A stretch of DNA of 40,319 nt from Clostridiales bacterium (GTDB lineage Bacteria > Bacillota > Clostridia > Christensenellales > Borkfalkiaceae), in assembly GCA_015055735.1 (NCBI GenBank), contig SVHP01000008.1:1-40319 (forward strand). Reading direction: 5' to 3'. A program made the translations under genes and the position numbers. This document shows positions 27,081 to 34,991 of this stretch, one piece after another; position 1 is the first letter of the stretch; each line of letters opens with the position of its first letter. A model generated the notes under the pieces. It was not told where the DNA came from, searched no databases, and saw nothing but the letters and a program-made list of their open reading frames with translations.

Positions 27081-27114
27081 ATTAAAAGGCACGGAAAATT
27101 CCGTACCTTTTAAT
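27081..27114 (-). terminator. Terminator of the unknown membrane protein gene
   Basis: A 16-bp stem (27081-27096 with 27099-27114, one mismatch) with a very tight loop and flanking A/T tracts, directly after the gene ending at 27135. Confidence 0.65.
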
Positions 27115-27134
27115 GAATTATAAATTATATTTCA

Positions 27135-28001
27135 TTACTCATCTTTATAATTATTATATCGATCTAAAAGATCTTCACAATGTTTACGAGTCATAATCGC
27201 CGCTGCTTGAGTGTCGTATGTATAACTACTCTCGTCTTTAATACTACCTATTAGACGTCCACATACTGAACAAAAGCATTTCCCAGATCTATACTCCGTA
27301 ACTTTTTTGTATTCCGTTGGCTTTTCTTTATAAAAATTCACTTCACTTTCGCCAATTTTCAAATCGTCAACTCTTTCGCTAATCTTCAAAGTTCCTATTT
27401 TTTCATCATAATACTTTACAAAATTTTCTGATTCTCTCCAACTTTTATCCCATTTGTCCGTTGTTTCAGCATGAAAACAAACTGGACAGATACCATAGTT
27501 GTTATATATTCCAATATAAATATCCATAATTAAATAATAGACAAAAAAAATTACAATAGGCACTAATGATTCAACAACGTGAGATCCTATATCTGGCAAA
27601 AACACCACAAGCACAAAAACATATTTAATCGAACAACAACTCTTATAAAATAATCTTGCTTTTTTAACTCTTTCTTTGGCTTCTTCTCTATTTATTTTAT
27701 CTTTTTTGCGATTAACATAACCATAAGATGAATACAACCAACCAAAAACTTCCTGCAAATCACCGAAAAAGAAATTTGACACTAGCATCGTTATTACATA
27801 AACTACTATACTAACAAAAAACATCCCAAATATTGACACACCACTTTCCCTATGAAAAATCATTGTATGAAGACTGCCAATTTTTAAACTAGACATAAAT
27901 ATAGTATGTAGCAGAACAAACAAGAAAAGCGGTATCAATTGTACCAACGTTCGACCTATACAACCCCACCCATAATTTTTCATAAATTTTTTCGTACCCA
28001 T
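27135..28001 (-). CDS. Four-helix membrane protein with split zinc-ribbon tail, unknown
   Basis: Not recognised. The 288 residues have four hydrophobic segments (about 17-35, 55-76, 124-140 and 146-168). A 120-residue hydrophilic tail follows, with two CxxC pairs: Cys172/Cys175 in YGICPVCF and Cys244/Cys247 in FCSVCG. These could form one zinc ribbon split by about 68 residues. The DNA is more A/T-rich than its core neighbours. It is divergent from a small XRE regulator, a layout common for regulated accessory genes. GGAG precedes the start. Confidence 0.7.
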   Translation of the reverse strand: MGTKKFMKNYGWGCIGRTLVQLIPLFLFVLLHTIFMSSLKIGSLHTMIFHRESGVSIFGMFFVSIVVYVITMLVSNFFFGDLQEVFGWLYSSYGYVNRKKDKINREEAKERVKKARLFYKSCCSIKYVFVLVVFLPDIGSHVVESLVPIVIFFVYYLIMDIYIGIYNNYGICPVCFHAETTDKWDKSWRESENFVKYYDEKIGTLKISERVDDLKIGESEVNFYKEKPTEYKKVTEYRSGKCFCSVCGRLIGSIKDESSYTYDTQAAAIMTRKHCEDLLDRYNNYKDE

Positions 28002-28150
28002 AATAAATCTCCATTTAAAATATTTTTGACAAAACTATTTTAGAAAAAGCGTAATATGGTAATAACCCTAGAAATAAGTTAAAATTACCTTCACTACTTA
28101 TCTTTTGTATTTGTCATACATAAGTTTATCACAAATTGAGATAAATGTCA

Positions 28151-28177
28151 ATATCTCTAAATGAGATATTATATAAT
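28151..28177 (+). promoter_or_regulatory. Operator-like inverted repeat and -10 of the XRE gene
   Basis: ATATCTC and GAGATAT (7/7) around TAAAT (28151-28169) sit next to TATAAT (28172-28177). A third GAGATA lies at 28138-28143. The inverted repeat covers the expected -35 region, a good place for autorepression by the XRE protein. Confidence 0.5.
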
Positions 28178-28183
28178 ATTTTT

Positions 28184-28372
28184 ATGAGACTTAAAGAATT
28201 AAGAGAAGAAAAGAACATAACGCAACAAGCGATCGCAAGTTTTTTAAATATCAAGCAGAACACTTATTCACAATATGAAAATGAGAAACGCCAACTACCT
28301 ATTGATATTTTAATAAAACTGTCTAGATTTTACAAAGTGACAACCGATTATATTCTTGGTTTAGACGATTAA
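28184..28372 (+). CDS. Small XRE-family DNA-binding regulator
   Basis: A 62-residue protein made up almost entirely of one Cro/C1-type helix-turn-helix (LREEKNITQQAIASFLNIKQ, then YSQYENEKRQLPIDILIKLS), ending in the common DYILGLDD. The start at 28184 begins the domain at the usual place. TATAAT ends only 6 bp upstream, so the message would be leaderless or nearly so, and no ribosome site is visible. An upstream ATG at 28145 would add 13 residues and translate through the operator. It probably represses itself and the divergent membrane protein gene. Confidence 0.85.
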   Translation: MRLKELREEKNITQQAIASFLNIKQNTYSQYENEKRQLPIDILIKLSRFYKVTTDYILGLDD

Positions 28373-28398
28373 AGCACCAACAAAACTGTTGGTGCTTT
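28371..28398 (+). terminator. XRE gene terminator
   Basis: An 11-bp stem (28371-28381 with 28388-28398) and AAAACT loop followed by TTTA; it overlaps the stop codon of the XRE gene. Confidence 0.75.
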
Positions 28399-28422
28399 TA
28401 CTTTGTGGATAAATTATATTTT

Positions 28423-30030
28423 TTACTGTTCGGGGATACTGTAATGAGTATCCTTTTGATGAACGTATTCAATATCCAACTCTTCGTTTGGCTTACCTAG
28501 TAGGCTTATCAAATACTCTTTAGTTTTTTCTGGGTTTATGGTTTTATATCTTAAATGCAGTCTATCGCCTGCGTGGATAACTTCGTCGTAAATATCTTCT
28601 TTATCCACCGAAAGGATAGCGCAAGACGGTGGCCACAATATATCCCTAGGCTCTTTACCGACCACGAACGCGCCTTCCATAGCAGGCATATGCACGTCGA
28701 TAACCAACACTTTCTTATCCTTTCTACTGTTATAAATTTTATGTTCGATAACGGTATCCGAAAAGGACGCAACGCCCGAAATCATAATTACGAGATATGC
28801 AATTCCCACACCTAATGCGATAGGTATAATATTTGAAAGCCCCGAAAATGCTTCGACCGAAAATGCGATAGCCGTAAGTGGTATTCTAGAAGTAGACGCT
28901 AAAAACGCCGACATACTAATAACTATCATAAGGCTCTTATATTCACTCGGTAAAATTTGCAAACCTATAAACGCACTCGCTATCAACTCGCCTATTATTG
29001 CGCCGAAGGTTAAAGTCGGCACGAAAAGCCCACCCGTCACGCCAATTTGGGTTGCAAACAGCAACAACACACAGCGCACTAATAAATATACTAGCAAGAT
29101 ATACCAAGCGAGATTTTGTCCACTTATAATCTGTTCGATTATTCCATGTCCCGAACCTATAAGCTCGGTTGAAATAAGCCCACAAATACCGGTAATCACG
29201 AAAACGCAAACGACCTTTAATAAAAGTGGATATTTTTGGAGCGCCTTTTTGATAAAGGTATTAACTATTTTATATAGTTTTGTAAACGCTATTGCCGAAA
29301 ATCCTGTCACAAGCCCTATAACGATAGCCGTCCATACGTAAGATAATGGCATTTGGGTTAGCAAAATATGAAAAAGTTTACTCTCTATCCCCGTTAGCGA
29401 ACACAAAACGTCCATAACGATTGTCGAAGTTGTGACCGAAGTCACAACAGCCATAAAAATTAAAGGCGAAAAACGGCGATGCACTTCTTCAAAAGCGAAG
29501 ATCATACCACTCAAAAAAGTACCCGTCGCAACCGAAAAGCCTGCGCATGCTCCACCCGTCATGATATACCTATCCCACGCCTTTTTCTTTCTTGCAAAAA
29601 GTTTAACCGTGCCGTGACCGATTGCGCAACCCATTTGTACGCTAGGACCTTCATTGCCGAGTGGTACACCACCCAAAAAGGTGGTTAATGCCGACGCCAT
29701 TAAGGTAAAGGCGTTTGCAACCCAGTTAAACGAAAGAAAGCCACGCATATAGGTAACTGCAGTAGGTATTCCACCGCCACGGCAACTAGGCACTCGTTTT
29801 ATAATGGTGTACGATAAAACGCCCAAAAGTATTAGCGCCAAAAATAGAATTACCACGTATAAAGGGTCGGTTTGCGCCGTTTGGTATATATAAAAAGATA
29901 GGTCTATCACTATACCTGCAAGCCACTTGAAAACGAATATAAGTAGCCCCGTGCACGCACCACAAAGGGCTGATAGCACTAAGCATGGGATTAAAATATT
30001 TCTTACGTTGTCCTTTAGTTTGTTTAGCAT
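28423..30030 (-). CDS. CLC-family anion channel or antiporter with C-terminal regulatory domain
   Basis: A 535-residue membrane protein of the CLC family. The gating glutamate is Glu127 in GNEGP (usual form GREGP), and the first selectivity-filter motif reads GGGIP (residues 85-89) where chloride-type members have GSGIP. About ten or more helices fill residues 15-430. A soluble tail (about 440-535) resembles a TrkA-C or RCK-C domain and may sense a ligand. The missing filter serine makes chloride specificity uncertain; fluoride or nitrate are alternatives. It follows the DUF1576 gene by 54 bp on the same strand. Confidence 0.9.
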   Translation of the reverse strand: MLNKLKDNVRNILIPCLVLSALCGACTGLLIFVFKWLAGIVIDLSFYIYQTAQTDPLYVVILFLALILLGVLSYTIIKRVPSCRGGGIPTAVTYMRGFLSFNWVANAFTLMASALTTFLGGVPLGNEGPSVQMGCAIGHGTVKLFARKKKAWDRYIMTGGACAGFSVATGTFLSGMIFAFEEVHRRFSPLIFMAVVTSVTTSTIVMDVLCSLTGIESKLFHILLTQMPLSYVWTAIVIGLVTGFSAIAFTKLYKIVNTFIKKALQKYPLLLKVVCVFVITGICGLISTELIGSGHGIIEQIISGQNLAWYILLVYLLVRCVLLLFATQIGVTGGLFVPTLTFGAIIGELIASAFIGLQILPSEYKSLMIVISMSAFLASTSRIPLTAIAFSVEAFSGLSNIIPIALGVGIAYLVIMISGVASFSDTVIEHKIYNSRKDKKVLVIDVHMPAMEGAFVVGKEPRDILWPPSCAILSVDKEDIYDEVIHAGDRLHLRYKTINPEKTKEYLISLLGKPNEELDIEYVHQKDTHYSIPEQ

Positions 30031-30084
30031 ACGTTATCCTAGTAAATTATTTTTATGTTTCCCAAATTTCCCCTATTTATCGTT

Positions 30085-31530
30085 TTATTCTCTATCATCG
30101 TCGAACTTTGGCTTAATATCGTAAAAATCCAAAATAGGCAATACAACTAAAGCCGTCAGCCCTGCCGTAAACCCACCGTTATACAACACGAATCCACCGT
30201 GCATAGCAGCAGTTGATGCGCAAATTACTGCGCTTAAAAACCCTGCGATCACCCCGACTTTCCAACCGTATTTGCCAGCAAACGGACATAACCCCGTTGC
30301 GAACGCAAGCCCGTTTATATAACACTGTGTCGAAAGCGTCCATGGCACTGCCCTATTAAAGCATAGGCTAAACACGATTACGACAGCCGATAAAAGAACA
30401 TAGCCAAGCACGATAGGCGCAACCGTTCGTGGTTGCTGTCCGTCGGCTGAAAAGGTTAATGCTGCAAAGATTACCCCTACCGTTGCGCCCGTGAACCCAA
30501 CGCCCTTTGGCAAAAAGTCAAAGAGTTGTGGTAGTAGCATTATTAGATTTAAGTATAAAATGATACAAACGCCGTAAACGGCGAAGTTGATTAAGCAAAC
30601 GGGCATTTTGAACTTATCAAAAAAGTCTGTGCCGTACCCCGTACTTTTTAGTAAGGCTTTGTAGCCACGCATACTTTTTCCATTGAGTAAATACCCCAAA
30701 ATCAAGGTAAACACGAACAAAATCACGAAAAACACGTTCATAAAATCCCTATATGCGAACGGCATAGCGTAATATTCGGGATTATCGATTGTGATTACGG
30801 GTGGCGTATCAAATCCCAACGAAGTGTAGAAGAAAGAGTGCAAAAATACACCTAAAAGCCCCAACGCAAGCCCTGCTTTATACATATTAAAGCCACGGTG
30901 CATACCCGTCGTTCCCTTGATTAAGGCAGGAACTAAAAAGCCTGTCGCAAGCCCTAAAATTATTGCAAGCACTGCGCCGACTATTATCGCTTCGGTACTA
31001 TCTTTTGCAATATTAAAGGCGTACCTAAACAAAAAGTCGCTAGTGAATGGACCGAGCGCCGTCGAAAATAATGCGATATGCACGTTTTCGCTAAACGCCC
31101 TTTTTTTGACCTTGCAGTATAGAATAACACCTAAAATACTAGGTATCATATTGATAATGTTTAGTCCGTAAAAGCAGTGCGCAACCACTAATAAATATCC
31201 TGCAAAAGTGGTGGCGTTAGGCTTAGTTTTGCTTATAAAAATAATAAAATTACTAAACAACCCACAAATCCCCGCATTAAAGAGCGTACAAGTTAGCCCA
31301 CCCAACGCAAAATAATCGGTCACTAATTTAGACGGTGATAAAAGCAGTTTTAAGTAATTGTCGATAAAGTCGGTTTTGTCTATCGTAAAAAACGCTATTA
31401 GCGAAAAGGCGCAAAAATATACACTTAAGGAGAGCATATATAAATTCAAAATAGTATTAGATTTATTAGCAAAACGCCCCAAATCTTTACTCGCCGCCGT
31501 CTTTACCTTTTTATCATTAGATATCCACAT
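30085..31530 (-). CDS. DUF1576 family membrane protein
   Basis: A 481-residue polytopic membrane protein with about twelve hydrophobic segments. It matches from memory the DUF1576 family of Firmicutes, with long conserved stretches such as ALGPFTSDFLFRYAF and a late GFTGATVGVIFAALTFSADG. No function is known. Two halves of similar design (each with a glycine-rich MHRGFNMYKAG or MHGGFVLYNGGF element) suggest an internal duplication, as in transporters. It has a good promoter and is followed by the CLC gene, perhaps as a two-gene operon. Confidence 0.75.
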   Translation of the reverse strand: MWISNDKKVKTAASKDLGRFANKSNTILNLYMLSLSVYFCAFSLIAFFTIDKTDFIDNYLKLLLSPSKLVTDYFALGGLTCTLFNAGICGLFSNFIIFISKTKPNATTFAGYLLVVAHCFYGLNIINMIPSILGVILYCKVKKRAFSENVHIALFSTALGPFTSDFLFRYAFNIAKDSTEAIIVGAVLAIILGLATGFLVPALIKGTTGMHRGFNMYKAGLALGLLGVFLHSFFYTSLGFDTPPVITIDNPEYYAMPFAYRDFMNVFFVILFVFTLILGYLLNGKSMRGYKALLKSTGYGTDFFDKFKMPVCLINFAVYGVCIILYLNLIMLLPQLFDFLPKGVGFTGATVGVIFAALTFSADGQQPRTVAPIVLGYVLLSAVVIVFSLCFNRAVPWTLSTQCYINGLAFATGLCPFAGKYGWKVGVIAGFLSAVICASTAAMHGGFVLYNGGFTAGLTALVVLPILDFYDIKPKFDDDRE

Positions 31531-31564
31531 TTCATAAACCTTTTAACCTAAAAATATCAACCTA

Positions 31565-31593
31565 ATTATATAACTTTTTATCATTTTACGCAA
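31565..31593 (-). promoter_or_regulatory. Promoter of the DUF1576 gene
   Basis: On the minus strand TTGCGT, 17 bp, exact TATAAT, about 35 bp before the start. Confidence 0.7.
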
Positions 31594-31631
31594 GTGCTTT
31601 AGTAAGGTTAAAGTTATGATTTAAAAGAAAA

Positions 31632-31654
31632 CTCGACTTATCTAAAAAGTCGAG
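31632..31654 (-). terminator. Terminator of the TIM-barrel isomerase gene
   Basis: An 8-bp stem CTCGACTT/AAGTCGAG (31632-31639 with 31647-31654), followed on the minus strand by TTTTCTTTTAAAT. Confidence 0.75.
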
Positions 31655-31700
31655 CCCTATTAAAATTTGTCATTAACTTAATATTGTTAAAAACTGCCAC

Positions 31701-32525
31701 TTAAAGCATTTGCGCTAGACGGAGCATTCGGGATTTGGCTAAATCTAAATATTCGTCAAAACTTAACGCCCTGTATTTGTCGGATAAAGGATCTTTTGAG
31801 AACTTAAACTCAAAAGTGAGTTCGTTTTGCAAGTTGGCGTTTTTGATTAAAGATATAACCCTATCAAAATTGACGTTACCGTCAAATGGTAAAAGGTGCA
31901 TATCGTCAGCGCCCGACAAAGTCTTGTCCTTGTTCCTTATCCCCAAATTATCGTTGATATGTAGTGCGCTAATCTTATCCTTAAACTTATCCACAACGGC
32001 GTGCGTGGCGTAACAGTTTTCGTGCCCCGTATCATAACAAAACCTAGCATTGTCGCAGTTGCTATACTCGGTTAAAACGACGTCCAAAAAATCCGTGCCT
32101 TCTAAGTTCTCAAAGCAAAGATATACACCGTGTTTTTTTGCAAGTTCAAGTAGTTCCCCAGCCCTTTTAATGCCGATATCAGTAGGTTTTTCGTCTGTAA
32201 ACCCCGTATATAGGTGCATAATAAGTCTATCCACCCCGATAGTACTACACGAAACTATGCTTTCTTTTAGGTCGCTCATTATGTACTCGGTCTTATCTCC
32301 GTCAAACCACATTTCTCGCATAGGGTGGTGCTTTGCGTGTAAAGATTGAAAATATAAGCCCTTTTTGTCGGCAAGCTCTTTTAAGTTGGCAATCTGATTA
32401 TAGTCTTTATAAATAGCAAAAAAGCCGTCGATTTTATGACTAGCAAACTTTTCTAACTGCTCTTCTTCACTTAAATTAAAGGTCGGGCTTAGTGCCAAAC
32501 AAAATTTTCCTTGATAGTTTTCCAT
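31701..32525 (-). CDS. Sugar phosphate isomerase/epimerase family (TIM barrel)
   Basis: A 274-residue soluble enzyme of the AP-endonuclease-2-like TIM-barrel family, which includes xylose isomerase-like epimerases and inosose dehydratases. Metal ligands expected at strand ends are visible: Glu in CFENLEG (about residue 138), Asp/His in CYDTGHENC (about 163-166), His in ALHINDN (about 190) and Glu in LTFEFKFS. The substrate is unknown. It is a single gene, with its own terminator, between DUF1576 and the lipoprotein region. Confidence 0.85.
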   Translation of the reverse strand: MENYQGKFCLALSPTFNLSEEEQLEKFASHKIDGFFAIYKDYNQIANLKELADKKGLYFQSLHAKHHPMREMWFDGDKTEYIMSDLKESIVSCSTIGVDRLIMHLYTGFTDEKPTDIGIKRAGELLELAKKHGVYLCFENLEGTDFLDVVLTEYSNCDNARFCYDTGHENCYATHAVVDKFKDKISALHINDNLGIRNKDKTLSGADDMHLLPFDGNVNFDRVISLIKNANLQNELTFEFKFSKDPLSDKYRALSFDEYLDLAKSRMLRLAQML

Positions 32526-32620
32526 ACCACTTATTTTAGCACAATATCACAATTATTCAAAATTATTTACACAACATTAGGCACTAAAAATACAAAGCCA
32601 AAATAAATTACCTAAAAGCA

Positions 32621-32657
32621 ATAGATGCGTAGCGATATAAAATCGCTACGCATCTAT
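32621..32657. terminator. Strong hairpin after the first lipoprotein gene
   Basis: A 16-bp perfect stem (32621-32636 with 32642-32657) with ATAAA loop, 30 bp past the lipoprotein stop. The T-tract on the minus strand is weak (TGCTTTTA), so termination or mRNA end protection are both possible. Confidence 0.6.
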
Positions 32658-32686
32658 CTATATTGAGTTTACACTTGTAGTTTTTA

Positions 32687-33634
32687 TTATGTCGTCATAG
32701 GAATCCTACAACTAACCATATATTGCAAATCGGCATCAGTAATACCGTTCATAACCTTGCCTGCTTCATAGCGAACGCCGTCCTTTTCAAGAATATAATA
32801 GTTTTGCCACATAGGTTCTATATTCCAAGTATCGTTGCCCACCTTAACGCTAGTCCAGTCGCCAGACTCGTTCGCAAAAGTCACTTCGCCAACCACTTGT
32901 TCGTTTGGTGTTTCTCTTAATGCGTAATAGGTTTTAGCCTTAGTCACACCTTGAGCCGTGTCAAGTACGCAAAAATAATATTGGTATGGGTTTTCCGGAT
33001 AACCTTCACCTTCAATATAACTCATCGTATTCAACTCGTAAATTCCACGAACGCCAAACGCCTTGTAGTCGTATGATTTAAGCGTTCCAAGTTGTTCTTT
33101 AGCGTAAGACAAATCGGTCGCATCGCTCACCTTTTCCCAACGAATACTTAACGCTTCAGTACGCATCGGCTTGTTTGTAAATAATTGTGTATAGTCAATC
33201 GCTTGCTTTTGATAATTCAAGATCTTACCGTTTACACCTAGTTTATTTACGTCCGACGTGCTGTTAATGGTTATTGCATCGTTGTGTATAACGTATTCCA
33301 CTTTTGAAGAATCTTCTTGATTATATTCGTAAGACAAGGTCACTTCCTTGCTGTATGCAGGGGTGTTCACGTCCTTATGCACGTAATAACCCGTACCAGA
33401 GCCTGTTACGACTAGATAATCTTCGTATAAACAATCTTCATCTTCAATGTAATTATACGTCCTTGGCGTATAGCCTTCTCGTCTTTCGTACGATCTCGTG
33501 TAAGTGTAGTGCGTGAGTTTATAGGTGCCTTTTACTTTCGACATGGTTTGCCCTTTTATAAAATAGCAACCAAATAAGGTCGAAGTCAAGACTGCCATCA
33601 CGATCGCTATACTTAATAATCTTAATTTTCTCAT
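32687..33634 (-). CDS. Lipoprotein of unknown function
   Basis: A 315-residue secreted lipoprotein. The start at 33634 is chosen because AAGGAGG lies just upstream and it begins the signal peptide (MRKLRLLSIAIVMAVLTST) ending in the lipobox LFGC. A longer reading would place 19 odd residues before the signal. The mature part begins with GTYKLTHYTYTR, a lipocalin-like opening, and is rich in beta-type Tyr/Thr/Val alternation. Another lipoprotein lies 1.4 kb away. A 14-bp palindrome lies in its promoter region. The role is unknown; a surface location is secure. Confidence 0.8.
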   Translation of the reverse strand: MRKLRLLSIAIVMAVLTSTLFGCYFIKGQTMSKVKGTYKLTHYTYTRSYERREGYTPRTYNYIEDEDCLYEDYLVVTGSGTGYYVHKDVNTPAYSKEVTLSYEYNQEDSSKVEYVIHNDAITINSTSDVNKLGVNGKILNYQKQAIDYTQLFTNKPMRTEALSIRWEKVSDATDLSYAKEQLGTLKSYDYKAFGVRGIYELNTMSYIEGEGYPENPYQYYFCVLDTAQGVTKAKTYYALRETPNEQVVGEVTFANESGDWTSVKVGNDTWNIEPMWQNYYILEKDGVRYEAGKVMNGITDADLQYMVSCRIPMTT

Positions 33635-33678
33635 AAAAAACCTCCTTAACTCATATTTAGTTATTTTTAAGTATAATA

Positions 33679-33692
33679 TGTGATTAATCACA
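33679..33692. promoter_or_regulatory. Palindromic operator-like site before the lipoprotein gene
   Basis: TGTGATTAATCACA, a perfect 14-bp palindrome about 45-58 bp before the lipoprotein start, touching a possible -10 (TATTAT on the minus strand). The shape suits a dimeric regulator of the Crp/Fnr or Rex type, though it fits none exactly. Confidence 0.45.
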
Positions 33693-33893
33693 ATCTATAC
33701 TTTAAATAACTTTTTTTTCACTATAACACAGGATCGCCATCTTGTCAATACCCTTTTTAAAAATTTTTTCGCTCTTCCCCCTTATCGAGACAAGTTTTTT
33801 ATGCTTTTTCGGTGTCTTTTGTGTTGTAAATAGGCTAAAACTCATTTATTTTATTCAAAAACGGGGCAAAAATGAGTAAAAAATCGACAAATA
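33693..33893. other. Divergent intergenic region, otherwise featureless
   Basis: Between the lipoprotein and acyltransferase genes, apart from the palindrome and the plus-strand promoter, I see only A/T-rich sequence. It includes an ACTCATTT/AAATGAGT inverted repeat around 33839-33877. No coding potential or RNA gene was recognised. Confidence 0.5.
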
Positions 33894-33923
33894 TTGACAA
33901 ATTATATATTTGCGTGTTATAAT
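33894..33923 (+). promoter_or_regulatory. Promoter of the acyltransferase gene
   Basis: Exact TTGACA (33894-33899), 18 bp, exact TATAAT (33918-33923). Confidence 0.7.
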
Positions 33924-33956
33924 TACTTTAATAAGTGGGATAAGGGATATGGAAAA

Positions 33957-34880
33957 ATGAAAAAGAATAGGAATAGTCTATTAGAATTTTATCGAATATT
34001 TTTGTGTTTTTGGGCAATGTATGCGCACGATTTTTTCATTTTGGAAAGAAGCGAAGCCTTTTCGGTTGCTCAATTAACGGTCGATTTTTTCTATATCATA
34101 AGTGGCTATTTTTTGATATCGTCTATGCGCAAATTAAAGCACGAAAATCCGTTTATCGGCGCAGGAAAGTTAATGATAGGTCGAATTAAGCCTATTTTCT
34201 TTTCTATGGTTTTCGCCACGGCGTTTAACGCCGTATGCATGTTGCTATTTATAAGGGCTGATTTTTGGGACGTGTTGTTTACAAACTTTAGATACTGGTG
34301 GTTCTTACTATATTTAGTAATAAGTATAGGCATAATCTATTTGATATACCGACTAATAAATAACGAAAAGGCTTTTGCCTTATTCTTAATCGTTTTAACC
34401 ATAGCAATGGGCGTTCTTCATTATCAAATGGAAGAGAAAGGATTTTTTATCTACGTATTCACCTACGTTGCACGAACGTTCGGGTGTTTAGCCGTCGGTA
34501 TGCTATGCTCTTACCTACCCAAATGGAAACCAAAGGTATTTAACGTCAATATCGTGCTTGTTGCCGTGTTGTTCGGGGTGGTCTTTTACTTGGCTTATGC
34601 CGAAAAAGAGTACTGGACGAGAATTTTAATGATCGGCTTATTTGCTTGTCTAGTATATTTTACCACCAACGTAAATTTCAGTTGTAAAGTTCTTGACGTT
34701 ATCGGCACTATGAGTACTAGAATGTACGTATATTTTGCATTTGTTTCAATGCTCTGCGTACTAGGCGTAACCGATTGCAGACTGTTATTCACGATAAACG
34801 TTTTCCTTTCAACTATGGATTTACTCTTAACTCACTACTACAAAAAATACAAGGCGTTAAAAAACGCAACTATTGCGTAA
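33957..34880 (+). CDS. Acyltransferase 3 family membrane protein
   Basis: A 307-residue polytopic membrane protein. The start at 33957 puts the conserved opening SLLEFYRIFLCFWAMYAHD near the N-terminus; an upstream ATG within the promoter is unlikely. VDFFYIISGYFL (about residue 45) and about ten helices match the OafA/acyltransferase-3 family, which O-acetylates or otherwise acylates surface polysaccharides and related molecules. The histidine in the first helix (His24 in AHD) is the probable catalytic residue. The acceptor is unknown. Divergent and convergent lipoprotein genes on either side suggest a surface-related locus. Confidence 0.85.
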   Translation: MKKNRNSLLEFYRIFLCFWAMYAHDFFILERSEAFSVAQLTVDFFYIISGYFLISSMRKLKHENPFIGAGKLMIGRIKPIFFSMVFATAFNAVCMLLFIRADFWDVLFTNFRYWWFLLYLVISIGIIYLIYRLINNEKAFALFLIVLTIAMGVLHYQMEEKGFFIYVFTYVARTFGCLAVGMLCSYLPKWKPKVFNVNIVLVAVLFGVVFYLAYAEKEYWTRILMIGLFACLVYFTTNVNFSCKVLDVIGTMSTRMYVYFAFVSMLCVLGVTDCRLLFTINVFLSTMDLLLTHYYKKYKALKNATIA

Positions 34881-34933
34881 TAAATTTTATATCCTTATAA
34901 AACTAAACTATCTAACTAAACGAAACGATAGCA

Positions 34934-34965
34934 AAAGCCTAACGAAAACTTTTTCGTTAGGCTTT
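34934..34965. terminator. Bidirectional terminator after the acyltransferase gene
   Basis: AAAGCCTAACGAAAA and its complement (34934-34948 with 34951-34965) form a stem with a short A/T loop, flanked by A- and T-rich runs. It serves the convergent acyltransferase and lipoprotein genes. Confidence 0.75.
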
Positions 34966-34991
34966 CTTTATAGTCGCTACAACTATTAAAT

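Noticed and set aside
30031..30084. Fluoride riboswitch before the CLC gene
   Set aside because: The 54-bp gap is too short and lacks the conserved crcB motif.
33635..33691. N-terminal extension of the first lipoprotein
   Set aside because: It would precede a perfect signal peptide, and the ribosome site AAGGAGG lies inside it.
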